DNA of 64,000 nt from Clostridia bacterium. GTDB lineage: Bacteria; Bacillota; Clostridia; Christensenellales; Aristaeellaceae. Location of the stretch: contig JAFYVB010000003.1 of assembly GCA_017549335.1 (NCBI GenBank), positions 1 through 64,000 of the forward strand, given 5' to 3'. A program made the translations under genes and the position numbers. Shown piece after piece: positions 43,269 through 51,214 of the stretch (position 1 is the first letter of the stretch; every line of letters begins with the position of its first letter). The notes under the pieces are model-generated. The model saw only the letters and a list, made by a program, of their open reading frames with translations. It had not been told where the DNA came from and ran no database searches.

Positions 43269-43288
43269 GTATAAAGGAGAAAACCAGC

Positions 43289-44227
43289 ATGATCCGTCAG
43301 GCAGCATTTGAAAATGTCAAGAAACACTTAAAGGGCGGTCTGCATTGCCATACCACCCGTTCCGATGGCAAAGCCACTCCCGAGGAGACCATTGCCATCC
43401 ATGAACAGAAGGGCTATGACTTCCTCGCCATCACCGATCATCGCATTTATAACTTTAAAAATTTCCTGCCCGGCAGTAAATTAACCATCATTCCCGGCAT
43501 GGAAATGGATGCGCACATCGCGCCGATGCGCCGCATTCACTGCTTCCACACCGTGTGGATCGGCCCGGAAAAGCCGGAAAATCCCTATGAGCAGGATCAG
43601 GTGTTTGAGCGCGAACTGGTGCGCGATCAGTTCGATTTTCAGGAAAAATACCTGAACGATGCCCACAAGAACAAGCAGCTGACCATCTATTGCCATCCCA
43701 TGTGGTCGGGAACCCCCGCCCGCGAGTTTGAGCAGATGGAAGGCAATTTTGCCATGGAACTGTGGAACACCGGCTGCGCGCTGGGGTGCGATTACGATGT
43801 GAACAACGGCTGGATCTGGGATGAGATCCTCATGCAGGGCAAGAAGATCTTCGGCGTGGCCACCGATGACGGGCATCCCGCCACGCAGCACGGCATGGGC
43901 TGGGTCATGGTCAACAGCGAAAACAACGTGCCCGCCATTCTGAAGGCCTTGGAAGAGGGCGCCTTCTATTCCTCCACCGGCCCGGAGATCCATGATTTCT
44001 ACATCGATGACGAGGGCTACGCTCACGTCAAGTGCTCCACCTGCGTCAAGTGCCGTTTCATCTGCGGCGCCATGCGCCCCATTGTGCAGCGCGGCACGGA
44101 CAACGGCAATGCGTTTATCGAGATGGTTTCCCGCGATCCTGTGCCCGATTACTTCCCCTACCTGCGCGTGGAAGTGACCGATATCGGCGGCCGCGTGGCA
44201 TGGAGTAATCCGATCTTTTTGAAGTGA
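43289..44227 (+). CDS. PHP-domain phosphoesterase family protein
   Basis: A 312-residue PHP protein. Metal-binding motifs in order are LHCHTTRSDGKAT, ITDHRIY, IPGMEMDAH, YCHPMWSG and VATDDGHPATQ. The C-terminal 90 residues (from about 220) form a small beta-rich domain with several cysteines (CSTCVKCRFICG). The substrate is unknown. I chose the ATG at 43289 with AAGGAGA upstream. Repeat copy D begins directly at its stop codon. It resembles the 28429 protein in its PHP core but has a different arrangement of extra domains. Confidence 0.82.
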   Translation: MIRQAAFENVKKHLKGGLHCHTTRSDGKATPEETIAIHEQKGYDFLAITDHRIYNFKNFLPGSKLTIIPGMEMDAHIAPMRRIHCFHTVWIGPEKPENPYEQDQVFERELVRDQFDFQEKYLNDAHKNKQLTIYCHPMWSGTPAREFEQMEGNFAMELWNTGCALGCDYDVNNGWIWDEILMQGKKIFGVATDDGHPATQHGMGWVMVNSENNVPAILKALEEGAFYSSTGPEIHDFYIDDEGYAHVKCSTCVKCRFICGAMRPIVQRGTDNGNAFIEMVSRDPVPDYFPYLRVEVTDIGGRVAWSNPIFLK

Positions 44228-44756
44228 GGGGGGGACGATAGGGAGGCGGCTTTGGAGGCCAAAGCCCCTCCCTAAGACCCACCCGAAAGCCTGCGTTTTT
44301 GTGGGCGTAAATGCTACGGCAGGCAATACGAAAAAAGGCAGAAGATTCGAATGTGCGAATAAATTCGCCCCTCGAACTTCGGCCTTTTTTCTTGTCCGTT
44401 TCACGGACGCGATCACGCAAGCGTGATCGGCCTGCCGTATGCTTGGTCGGTATCGCCCGCAGTGGCGTTACTCCTGAACAGGTGCTTGTCCACGTGGGAC
44501 GGACATTGATAAAAACCAACATGATCGGCACAGTCGGCGGGCACTGCCCGCAGCGGCAGTCCGCAAAGCTTGCTTTGCGGAGTTTGCGAAGCAAACGAAA
44601 AAGGGAGAGAAACCGAGGGGCGAGCTGGCTCGCACATTCGGGTTCAATCCCTTTTTCTTATACTGCCGCGTCAATAACGCAGCCAATTAACAAATCAACG
44701 CAGGTTCTTTGTTTCTTTCTTGACTCAAGAAAGAAACGTTCCTCCCCGTCCTCTTG
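44228..44756. repeat. Modular intergenic repeat, copy D (composite)
   Basis: The fullest copy, filling the convergent gap between the PHP gene and an ABC ATPase gene. In order: inverted repeat 44241-44273 (GGGAGG...CCTCCC); TACGGCAGGC (44315-44324) pairing with GCCTGCCGTA (44430-44439) around a plus-strand hairpin at 44331-44390 (outer AAAAAAGGC/GCCTTTTTT, inner GCGAA-TAAA-TTCGC); GTCCGTTTCACGGAC; GATCACGCAAGCGTGATC; GCGGGCACTGCCCGC; GTTTGC-GAA-GCAAAC; a minus-strand hairpin at 44598-44656 (outer AAAAAGGGA/TCCCTTTTT); and a TTTCTTTCTTGA/TCAAGAAAGAAA repeat at about 44711-44737. No credible gene lies here. Confidence 0.85.
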
Positions 44757-44758
44757 CC

Positions 44759-45322
44759 TCACAGCCGGATAATCCTTGCATCCAGATACCGCGCCTCGTT
44801 TTCGTCATGGGTCACGATGAGTGCGGTTTTTCCTTGGCAATGGGCTTTGATCACGTCCATGACGCTGCGCTTCGTTTCTTCGTCCAGACCCTTGAAAGGC
44901 TCGTCGAGGATGAGCAGCTCTGCGTCAAACAGCAGCGCGCGGGCCAAGGAAACGCGGCGCTTCATGCCGCCGGAAAGCGCGGAAACACGCTCATCCATGA
45001 CGTCCGGCAGCAAAAGCGATGCAAGCATCTGCTCCGCTTTTTCTTTCCCGTACCGTTTGCCCAGCGCAAGGCGCAGGTTGCTGCGCACAGTCAGGGTTTC
45101 GGACAAACGGTCTTCCTGAAACATAACGGCGATGCGCGGGGGAACGTTTTCGATCTCGCCGCCGTCGGGCTTTTCAAGCCCCGTCAGGATGCGCAAAAGC
45201 GTGGTTTTGCCCGCGCCCGATGCGCCCATCAGGCAGGTAATGCCCCTGTCAAGCGTCAGGGATACGTTGCAAAGCACCTCTTTTTCGCCGAAGCGCTTGG
45301 AAATGTTGGACAATCTGATCAT
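44759..45322 (-). CDS. ABC transporter ATP-binding protein (NitT/TauT type)
   Basis: A 187-residue ABC ATPase. Walker A GASGAGKTT is near residue 34, the Q-loop is FQEDRL, the signature is LSGGMKRRVSLARAL and Walker B is LLILDEPFKGLDE. It powers the importer formed with the next two genes. It is somewhat short because the C-terminus ends soon after the H-loop (VTHDENEA). The ATG at 45322 overlaps the permease stop (TGATG); an adjacent GTG three bases earlier is equally possible. It is the last gene of the operon, running up to repeat copy D. Confidence 0.9.
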   Translation of the reverse strand: MIRLSNISKRFGEKEVLCNVSLTLDRGITCLMGASGAGKTTLLRILTGLEKPDGGEIENVPPRIAVMFQEDRLSETLTVRSNLRLALGKRYGKEKAEQMLASLLLPDVMDERVSALSGGMKRRVSLARALLFDAELLILDEPFKGLDEETKRSVMDVIKAHCQGKTALIVTHDENEARYLDARIIRL

Positions 45323-46089
45323 CACAAACGCTCCAATCTGCGATACCCCAGGCGTAAAACGCCCATCACCGCTTTTTCAAACAGGACGCTGATCAGCACG
45401 ATCACCGCCGTCCAGGCAAACAGCGCCGAGGTGTCCAGATAAATCTTGCTCTGATACAGCCCCTCGCCGATGGAGCCCGCAGGGATGCCGATGACTTCGG
45501 CGGCCACGCCCGATTTCCATGCCATGCCAAGGGCTGTGGCAGCACCGGACAGCAGATGGGCTTTCACGTGGGGCAGCTCGGTCAGAAGCAAACGGCGCAT
45601 GGGCGTAAGACGGTACAGCTGCGCCATTTCCCGCATTTCCCGGGGAACGGATTGCAGACCTTCCAAAAGATTGGCGTACATAATGGGCAGCACCATCAGG
45701 AAGGAAATGAATATGCTCAGGTCGCGGGAGGACAGAAACATCAGCGCCAGAATGATGAACGAGGCCACGGGCACCGTGCGCACCACGATCACCAGCGGCT
45801 GCAAAAGAAAGGCGATGGGGCGGCTGTGGGCCGCGAGATAGGCAAGGATCGCGCCCAGCAGCAGGCCGCCAAGAGCGCCCAGAGCGATGCGTGTAAAGCT
45901 GTTTGCCAGCGCACGGTAGAAATCGGATTCCCCAAGCAAGCCAAACAGCCGCTTTATCACGCCCGTGGGGGATGACAGCAAAAGCGGCTGATTCAGCGCC
46001 GCGGCTGCCGCCTGCCAGACAAGGAGCCATAGCAGCACGGCAGCAGCGCGGGAGAGAAATGCAGTTGTTTTGTTACTTGTTTTCTTCAT
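45322..46089 (-). CDS. ABC transporter permease (NitT/TauT type)
   Basis: A 255-residue membrane permease of the binding-protein-dependent transport family (SsuC/TauC-like), with about six hydrophobic segments and the EAA-type loop around ELPHVKAHLLSGAATALGMAWKS (residues about 180-203). It forms the membrane channel for the ATPase encoded downstream. Its ATG lies inside the end of the solute-binding protein gene (17-base overlap), so the two are coupled. Sulfonates, nitrate, thiamine precursors and related small solutes are usual for the family; the actual substrate is unknown. Confidence 0.9.
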   Translation of the reverse strand: MKKTSNKTTAFLSRAAAVLLWLLVWQAAAAALNQPLLLSSPTGVIKRLFGLLGESDFYRALANSFTRIALGALGGLLLGAILAYLAAHSRPIAFLLQPLVIVVRTVPVASFIILALMFLSSRDLSIFISFLMVLPIMYANLLEGLQSVPREMREMAQLYRLTPMRRLLLTELPHVKAHLLSGAATALGMAWKSGVAAEVIGIPAGSIGEGLYQSKIYLDTSALFAWTAVIVLISVLFEKAVMGVLRLGYRRLERL

Positions 46090-47050
46090 TCAGGTAATAG
46101 AAGCTGTCCGCCGGCAGCGCACCGCCCACGGAAGCGGGGTTGAGATCATACAGTACCTGCAGATAAGAGGCCAGCGCGGTTTTCATTTCTTCGCCCGTCA
46201 GGCACACGATGTTGCAGAAGGGCAGCGCTTTTTGAGCGATGGGCGCCTTGACGATGCCCAGTTTTTCGATCAGCTGCGCCGTTTCGGGAATGAATTCATT
46301 GGCATACTGCGCGGATGCGGCAAATTCCTTCAGGAATGCGGCTACCGCTTCGGGATTTTCCTGCAGGAAGGCAGTGCGCACTACGATGCCTGAGGTGATC
46401 ATGCGGCTGTCAAGGCCGAGAGCATCCCACTCATGGGTCAGATTCAGCGCGATGCGCAGGTTTTCCACTTTGCTTTGTGCCACCGTCACATAGGGCTGGG
46501 GCAGCATGGCCACGGCAGACTCCTGCTGGGACATGAGAGCAACCACCTCGGCAGGCTCGCTCTTCCATTCGATCATCACGTCTTCGCCCACCGTCAGGCC
46601 TGCCTGCTTGAGCAGATAGGTCAGATTGTATTCGGGCGTGGAGCCCTTGCCCGTGGCGTAAACGGTTTTGCCTTTCAGATCGGCAAGGGAAGAAACGGTT
46701 TCGCCGCCCTTTTCCACGATGTAGATGACGCCCAGCGTATTGACAGCCAGCAGCGTCAGCGCGCCGTTTGTTTTATTGTTGAGCACGGCGGCCAGATTGA
46801 CGGGGATGGAGGCAATGTCCAGCTTGCCCTGGATCAGGCGGGGAGAGATCTCATCGGCGGCGCCGGCCAGCAGGAAATCATAAGTGTTTTCGCTCAGCCC
46901 CTTTTCGGCGTCGTCAAGGAGCTTGACAAGACCCATAGCGGTGGGGCCTGTCATGGCGGCGAGGCGCACGACGGGCTTTTCCGTTTCAGCCAGCGCCGTG
47001 CAGGAGATGAAAAGCATCAGGGACAAAGCAATACAAATCAGTTTTTTCAT
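46073..47050 (-). CDS. ABC transporter solute-binding protein (NitT/TauT type)
   Basis: A 325-residue exported binding protein. A signal peptide (MKKLICIALSLMLFISC) ends in FISC, which could be a poor lipobox, or is cut at ALA just after. The mature part begins VVRLAAMTGPTAMGLVKLLDD and has the NMT1/OpuAC-like fold pattern, including GKTVYATGKGSTPEYNL. It captures the solute outside the membrane. I chose the ATG at 47050, with AAAGGAAG upstream. A GTTGC-N4-GCAAC inverted repeat lies before its promoter region, next to the Crp/Fnr gene. Confidence 0.88.
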   Translation of the reverse strand: MKKLICIALSLMLFISCTALAETEKPVVRLAAMTGPTAMGLVKLLDDAEKGLSENTYDFLLAGAADEISPRLIQGKLDIASIPVNLAAVLNNKTNGALTLLAVNTLGVIYIVEKGGETVSSLADLKGKTVYATGKGSTPEYNLTYLLKQAGLTVGEDVMIEWKSEPAEVVALMSQQESAVAMLPQPYVTVAQSKVENLRIALNLTHEWDALGLDSRMITSGIVVRTAFLQENPEAVAAFLKEFAASAQYANEFIPETAQLIEKLGIVKAPIAQKALPFCNIVCLTGEEMKTALASYLQVLYDLNPASVGGALPADSFYYLNEENK

Positions 47051-47113
47051 AAAAATACTTCCTTTCACCCTGTGGGGTCAAAGAAAGTATACCATAATTT
47101 GAGTGCAAAATCC

Positions 47114-47127
47114 GTTGCATTTGCAAC
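47114..47127. promoter_or_regulatory. Candidate operator GTTGC-N4-GCAAC
   Basis: A perfect 5-4-5 inverted repeat (GTTGCATTTGCAAC) directly after the Crp/Fnr-family stop codon and upstream of the transporter genes. The half-site spacing equals that of FNR-type sites (N4). Confidence 0.45.
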
Positions 47128-47131
47128 AAAA

Positions 47132-47782
47132 TTATTGATTCAGGGTAAATTCGTTTTTGCGGAAAGTGATCTCGCCCTCTTTTTGCATCCGCGACAATTC
47201 TCTGGAAAGAGCGCTGCGGTCAACAGCGAGATAAGAAGCCATCCCCTCCCGGTCAAAGGGCACGGTGAAGGTGCGGCAGCCTGCATCGCGGGCGCATTCG
47301 GCAAAGAAAGCCCGCAGCTTTTCCCGGATGCCTCCGCGGGAGAGGATCTGAATGCGGTCGTTCATGTGCAGCGTGCGCTGCGCCAGCATGGCGGTGAAAC
47401 GGGAAATCAGCTTTTCCCGCAGCGCAGCGGGAAAATCGCTTTGGGGGCAATGAAGCTGATCGCAGCGCAGCCAAAGAAGCGTTACGTCGGTGAGCGCGAG
47501 GAAGGTGAGGGGCGCTTCTTTTTTCAGATAACACAGCGCTTCTCCGAAGGTTTGTCCTTCCCGAACGCAGTTGAGCACCATCTGCCGTCCGTTTGCATCA
47601 TCCATGCTGACCTGTACGCTGCCGCTGAGCACAAGACCGAAACGGGTGATGGGATCAAGGGCGGATTTGATGACGGCGCCCCGGGAATAGGCAATTTCCC
47701 GGGCGTCAAAAAAGCGCAGCGCAAGGGCCAGCTCTTCCTGTGACAGATCCTTCAGCAGCGGATTTTGCGGCTGTGCAGGCAT
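47132..47782 (-). CDS. Crp/Fnr-family transcriptional regulator
   Basis: A 216-residue regulator. The N-terminal half is a cyclic-nucleotide-binding-like beta-barrel (FGLVLSGSVQVSMDD, EGQTFGEALCYL). The C-terminal half is a winged helix with REGMASYLAVDRSALSRELSRM as recognition region. I see no N-terminal cysteine cluster, so it is not a classical oxygen-sensing FNR; its effector is unknown. The ATG at 47782 has AAGGAGG upstream; an open extension of 52 residues 5' of it is not homologous. It stands 81 bases upstream of the ABC importer, which it may control. Confidence 0.88.
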   Translation of the reverse strand: MPAQPQNPLLKDLSQEELALALRFFDAREIAYSRGAVIKSALDPITRFGLVLSGSVQVSMDDANGRQMVLNCVREGQTFGEALCYLKKEAPLTFLALTDVTLLWLRCDQLHCPQSDFPAALREKLISRFTAMLAQRTLHMNDRIQILSRGGIREKLRAFFAECARDAGCRTFTVPFDREGMASYLAVDRSALSRELSRMQKEGEITFRKNEFTLNQ

Positions 47783-47813
47783 CAAAATCCCTCCTTTTGT
47801 GCAGGATGGTTTC

Positions 47814-47842
47814 AAAATAGCACAAAAGAAGACCGTACGCAA
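47814..47842 (-). promoter_or_regulatory. Promoter of the Crp/Fnr-family gene
   Basis: Minus-strand -35 TTGCGT (47837-47842), 17-base spacer, -10 TATTTT (47814-47819). Confidence 0.55.
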
Positions 47843-47882
47843 GATTATTTGATATTTAATTGTATAAAATCTTTCAAAAGGA

Positions 47883-47911
47883 TTTACAACGCTTGACAGA
47901 TATGGTATAAT
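47883..47911 (+). promoter_or_regulatory. rex promoter
   Basis: -35 TTTACA (47883-47888), 17-base spacer, -10 TATAAT (47906-47911). Confidence 0.75.
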
Positions 47912-47955
47912 TACTTCCTGATATTGCAACTGAAACATAAGGGGGGCGTGCCGGG

Positions 47956-48609
47956 ATGCAGGAGCGCGTTTTGTCCATTCAGGGCATCAAGCGTCTTCCG
48001 TATTACCTGAAATTTCTGAAAGAATTGAAGGTAAACGGAGTGGCTTATGTGCCCGCGTCTGCGATCGCGGATTCTTTAAATATATATGAGGTTCAGGTTC
48101 GCAAGGATCTGGCGGCTATCTCCCGTCAGCCCGGCAAGCCGCGCGTCGGTTTCACCGTGAACGCGCTGATTGAGGACATTGAGCACTTCCTGGGCTACGA
48201 CAATCCCAATTCCGCCGTGCTGGTGGGCGCGGGTCATCTGGGTCAGGCGCTGATGAACTACAGCGAGCTGGAAAATCACGGGCTGAATATTGCCGCGGTT
48301 TTTGACGTGTCGCCCGATCTGATCGGAAAAAGCATCCGCGGCGTGCAGGTGTATGCCCTGGAGGAGCTGGTGAATATCTGCCGCGAAAGGAATATCGAGG
48401 TGGGCATCATCACCACCCCCGTGGGCTGTGCGCAGGAAGTGTGCGATAAGCTGGTGGAGGGCGGCGTCAAGGCCATCTGGAACTTTGCGCATATCTATCT
48501 GCACGTGCCTTCCCGCATTTTGGTACAGAACGAGGATATGGCGGTTTCCTATGCGCTTTTGTCCAATCATCTGGCCAATCCCATGCAGGAAATTCTCACA
48601 GAAGAGTAA
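47956..48609 (+). CDS. rex: Redox-sensing transcriptional repressor Rex
   Basis: A 217-residue Rex. The N-terminal winged helix (YVPASAIADSLNIYEVQVRKD) is followed by a Rossmann domain with GAGHLGQA at residues 91-98. Rex leaves its operators when the NADH/NAD+ ratio rises and commonly controls hydrogenase and fermentation genes. It stands directly upstream of the hydrogenase sensory module, which fits this role. I did not find a clear TTGTTAA-type Rex operator before 48723 or 52239. It ends with a strong terminator at 48622-48645. Confidence 0.95.
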   Translation: MQERVLSIQGIKRLPYYLKFLKELKVNGVAYVPASAIADSLNIYEVQVRKDLAAISRQPGKPRVGFTVNALIEDIEHFLGYDNPNSAVLVGAGHLGQALMNYSELENHGLNIAAVFDVSPDLIGKSIRGVQVYALEELVNICRERNIEVGIITTPVGCAQEVCDKLVEGGVKAIWNFAHIYLHVPSRILVQNEDMAVSYALLSNHLANPMQEILTEE

Positions 48610-48621
48610 CAATTATATCTG

Positions 48622-48645
48622 AAACGGGCCTTGGCCCGTTTTTTT
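48622..48645 (+). terminator. Intrinsic terminator after rex
   Basis: AACGGGCC, TT, GGCCCGTT, then a run of T. Confidence 0.88.
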
Positions 48646-48648
48646 ATG

Positions 48649-48678
48649 TTGACAGAGGGATATTTGCAAGGATACAAT
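48649..48678 (+). promoter_or_regulatory. Promoter of the hydrogenase sensory module
   Basis: -35 TTGACA (48649-48654), 18-base spacer, -10 TACAAT (48673-48678), directly behind the rex terminator. Confidence 0.75.
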
Positions 48679-48722
48679 AAACACAAAACCATTGAAATTT
48701 GATTTGAAAGCGGGAATTGTAT

Positions 48723-49097
48723 ATGACGATTGCGGATATGGTATCCGTCATTGACGCAAAGGTGCTCTGCGGAGAACACAGGCTGGACCGCACGGTACAT
48801 TCGGCATTCTGCTCTGATCTGATGAGCGATGTTTTGGCTTTTGTAAACGAAAAAACGGTTTTGATCACCGGCATTATCAATCCGCAGGTGATCCGCACGG
48901 CGGAGATGCTGGACATCCGCTGTATGATTTTTGTTCGCGGAAAAATTCCTCCCGAGGCCGTGCTTTCTCAGGCGCGGGATCTGGGCATTACAGTACTGGC
49001 AACTGCGGATTCGGCCTTTACTACCTGCGGAAAGCTCTATGAAGCGGGTCTTCGGGGAGTGGCCATCCAGTGGCCGGAAAGCGAGGGCGGAGCATGA
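48723..49097 (+). CDS. DRTGG-domain protein
   Basis: A 124-residue protein resembling the DRTGG domain, a small alpha/beta domain often found next to CBS or phosphotransacetylase-like domains. LDRTVHSAFCSDLMSDVLAF and LITGIINPQVIRTAEM match the usual pattern. A ligand is not known. The first good start is the ATG at 48723. Its stop overlaps the next ATG (ATGA), so it is coupled to the RsbW-like gene. A second DRTGG-type gene lies at 50865. Such pairs accompany putative sensory hydrogenases in Clostridia (recalled). Confidence 0.75.
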   Translation: MTIADMVSVIDAKVLCGEHRLDRTVHSAFCSDLMSDVLAFVNEKTVLITGIINPQVIRTAEMLDIRCMIFVRGKIPPEAVLSQARDLGITVLATADSAFTTCGKLYEAGLRGVAIQWPESEGGA

Positions 49098-49516
49098 GCG
49101 CTGTTTATCGGGAATACAAGGTAGAGGCCGACGATTTTACCCGTGCGGGCGAAGCATCGGCCGATATCAAGCGCACGCTGAAACAGTTGGGCGTATCAAG
49201 CACGGTGCTGCGCCGCGTGGCGGTGGCTTGCTATGAGGTGGAGATCAATCTGGTCATCCATTCCGACGGCGGAACGCTGACGCTGAAGGTGGATGACGAG
49301 GGCGTGCATCTGAAATCCCAAGACGTAGGCCCGGGCATTGCCGATATCGATCAGGCCATGCGGGAGGGGTATTCCACCGCTGATGAAGAGGCCCGCTCTC
49401 TGGGCTTTGGCGCAGGTATGGGTTTGCCCAATATGAAACGAAATGCAGACCGCTTTGCCATCAAAAGCCGTTTGGGCGAAGGCACCACCATTGATATGAT
49501 GTTTGCCCTTGCCTGA
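49094..49516 (+). CDS. RsbW-like ATP-binding protein (GHKL fold)
   Basis: A 140-residue histidine kinase-like ATPase domain of the anti-sigma factor (RsbW/SpoIIAB) type. The N-box is in VACYEVEINLVIHS, the G1 box in VDDEGVHL...DVGPGI and the G2 box in GFGAGMGLPNMKR. It has no dimerisation or receiver domain, so it may act as a serine kinase or an ATP-dependent partner switch. It is coupled to the DRTGG gene before it and lies 14 bases before the HydS-like gene. Confidence 0.82.
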   Translation: MSAVYREYKVEADDFTRAGEASADIKRTLKQLGVSSTVLRRVAVACYEVEINLVIHSDGGTLTLKVDDEGVHLKSQDVGPGIADIDQAMREGYSTADEEARSLGFGAGMGLPNMKRNADRFAIKSRLGEGTTIDMMFALA

Positions 49517-49530
49517 GGGGAAAGGATGAT

Positions 49531-50868
49531 ATGACTATGAGCGAAATGAAGCGTTTTCATTCCGTGCGATTGGATAAAAAGCTGTGCAAGGGCTGTACAA
49601 ACTGCCTGATGCATTGTCCGACGGAAGCCATCCGTGTGCATGACGGACGGGCGCATATCATCGATGAGCGCTGCATCGACTGCGGCGAGTGCATCCGCGT
49701 GTGCGACTATCATGCCAAGATCGTGGAGACCGATCCTTTGGAGAGTATCCGCAGCTTCAAATACAGCATCGCTTTGCCGGCGCCCAGCCTTTATGCCCAG
49801 TTCCGCAATCTCAAGGATATCGGATATGTGCTGGCGGGCCTGAAAAAGATCGGCTTTGACGATGTGTTTGAGGTGGCGCGCGCGGCGGATATTGTCAGCT
49901 GCGCCATCCGCGATAAGCTGCGCGATCCCACGCTGCCCCGTCCGCTGATCTCCTCGGCCTGTCCCACCGTGGTGCGTCTGATTCAGGTGCGCTTTCCCGA
50001 TCTGATCCCCAATATCGTGGATATCCGTCAGCCCATGGAGGTGGCGGCGGATATTGCCCGCACCGAATTTTGCAAAAAGAACGGCTGCAGCCCCGAAGAG
50101 GTGGGCGTGTTTTTCATCACCCCCTGCCCGGCGAAAATGACGGCCATCCGCTCGCCCATCGGTCAGAAAAAGAGCTGTGTGGACGGCGCCATCTCCATGA
50201 TGGAGATCTACCGCGTGCTGCGCCCTCATGTGGCCAAAATGCAGAACGAAGAGGGGCTGCAGAGCCGGTCCACTCATTACGGCATCGGCTGGGCGGCCAG
50301 CAACGGCGAATCCAGGGTGGTTTGCCCCGATGATTCGCTGTCGGTGGACGGTATCCATAACTGCATCCGCGTACTGGAGGAAATTGAAAACGATAAATTC
50401 GGCGATCTGGTCTTTTTCGAGGGCAATGCCTGTGTGGGCGGCTGCGTAGGCGGCCCGCTGGTGTATGAAAACAACTACGTGGCCAAGAACAACATTCGCA
50501 AGCTGGTCAGCGCTGCCAAAGCGAAAAAGAATGAAGATCCCGCCCAGGCTGTGCCTGTATCCATGATGAACAAATACGATCTGTACATGGACGAAGAGAT
50601 CCGCCCCAATCCTGTGATGAAGCTGGACGAGGATATGCACGCTGCCATGGAAAAAATGGAGCGGATGAACAAGATCATCGAAGGCCTGCCGGGGTATGAC
50701 TGCGGCTCCTGCGGCTCGCCCACCTGCCGTGCCTTTGCCGAGGATATCGTTCGCGGCTATTTCACCGAAAACGCGTGCATTCATAAGATGCGCGAGCAGC
50801 TGAAGATCATGGCGCAGCGCATGGTGGATCTGGCGCAGATCAGTTCCTATGAGGAGAAAAAAGAATGA
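49531..50868 (+). CDS. Putative sensory [FeFe] hydrogenase (HydS-like, group D type)
   Basis: A 445-residue protein with two N-terminal [4Fe-4S] motifs (CKGCTNCLMHC, CIDCGECIRVC), an H-cluster domain, and a C-terminal Fe-S domain (CGSCGSPTC at 391-399). The three H-cluster motifs are changed from the catalytic norm: L1 reads SSACP (A143, C144), so the usual proton-transfer cysteine is alanine; L2 is TPCPAK (C199); L3 is EGNACVGGC (C301, C305). All four cluster ligands are therefore present. This is the pattern of group D sensory hydrogenases. The neighbouring ATPase, DRTGG and PHP genes fit a signalling role for hydrogen or redox state. Confidence 0.88.
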   Translation: MTMSEMKRFHSVRLDKKLCKGCTNCLMHCPTEAIRVHDGRAHIIDERCIDCGECIRVCDYHAKIVETDPLESIRSFKYSIALPAPSLYAQFRNLKDIGYVLAGLKKIGFDDVFEVARAADIVSCAIRDKLRDPTLPRPLISSACPTVVRLIQVRFPDLIPNIVDIRQPMEVAADIARTEFCKKNGCSPEEVGVFFITPCPAKMTAIRSPIGQKKSCVDGAISMMEIYRVLRPHVAKMQNEEGLQSRSTHYGIGWAASNGESRVVCPDDSLSVDGIHNCIRVLEEIENDKFGDLVFFEGNACVGGCVGGPLVYENNYVAKNNIRKLVSAAKAKKNEDPAQAVPVSMMNKYDLYMDEEIRPNPVMKLDEDMHAAMEKMERMNKIIEGLPGYDCGSCGSPTCRAFAEDIVRGYFTENACIHKMREQLKIMAQRMVDLAQISSYEEKKE

Positions 50869-51212
50869 AAGTAAAAGAGATCCTGCCGCTGATCGAAGCG
50901 GAAAATATGACGCCCTCCGCCGATGCGGAAAAAGAGATTCTGTGCGGCTACACCTGCGACCTGCTCAGCTGGGTGATGGCTAACGGACGCGAGGGGATGG
51001 CGTGGGTCACGGTGCAGACCCATATGAATGTGATCGCCGTGGCGGTGCTGGCTGAGATGGCCTGCGTGATCCTGCCCGAAAACATCGATATGGATAAGGA
51101 CGTGCTTGCAAAAGCCGAAGCCGAGGGGCTTTGCGTGCTGAAAAGCCCGCTGAGCGGCTATGAGATCTGCGGCAGGCTCCATGCCGCGGGTGTCAGCGAT
51201 AAAGGAAACTGA
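50865..51212 (+). CDS. DRTGG-domain protein
   Basis: A 115-residue second DRTGG-type protein (AEKEILCGYTCDLLSWVMAN, then THMNVIAVAVLAEMACVILP), related to the one at 48723 but clearly diverged. It overlaps the HydS-like stop by 4 bases (ATGA) and lies 2 bases before the PHP gene, so all are translated from one message. Its role in the module is unknown; a ligand-binding regulatory subunit is plausible. Confidence 0.75.
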   Translation: MKVKEILPLIEAENMTPSADAEKEILCGYTCDLLSWVMANGREGMAWVTVQTHMNVIAVAVLAEMACVILPENIDMDKDVLAKAEAEGLCVLKSPLSGYEICGRLHAAGVSDKGN

Positions 51213-51214
51213 AG

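Noticed and set aside
44311-44772. A 153-codon open frame within repeat copy D
   Set aside because: It is formed by the repeat modules themselves; no start signal, and the other copies do not keep the frame.
47783-47938. 5' extension of the Crp/Fnr-family gene
   Set aside because: It would cover the promoter and leader; the ATG at 47782 has a clear AAGGAGG and matches family N-termini.
48610-48722. Rex operator before the sensory module
   Set aside because: No TTGTTAA/TTAACAA-type inverted repeat is visible here or upstream of hydC.
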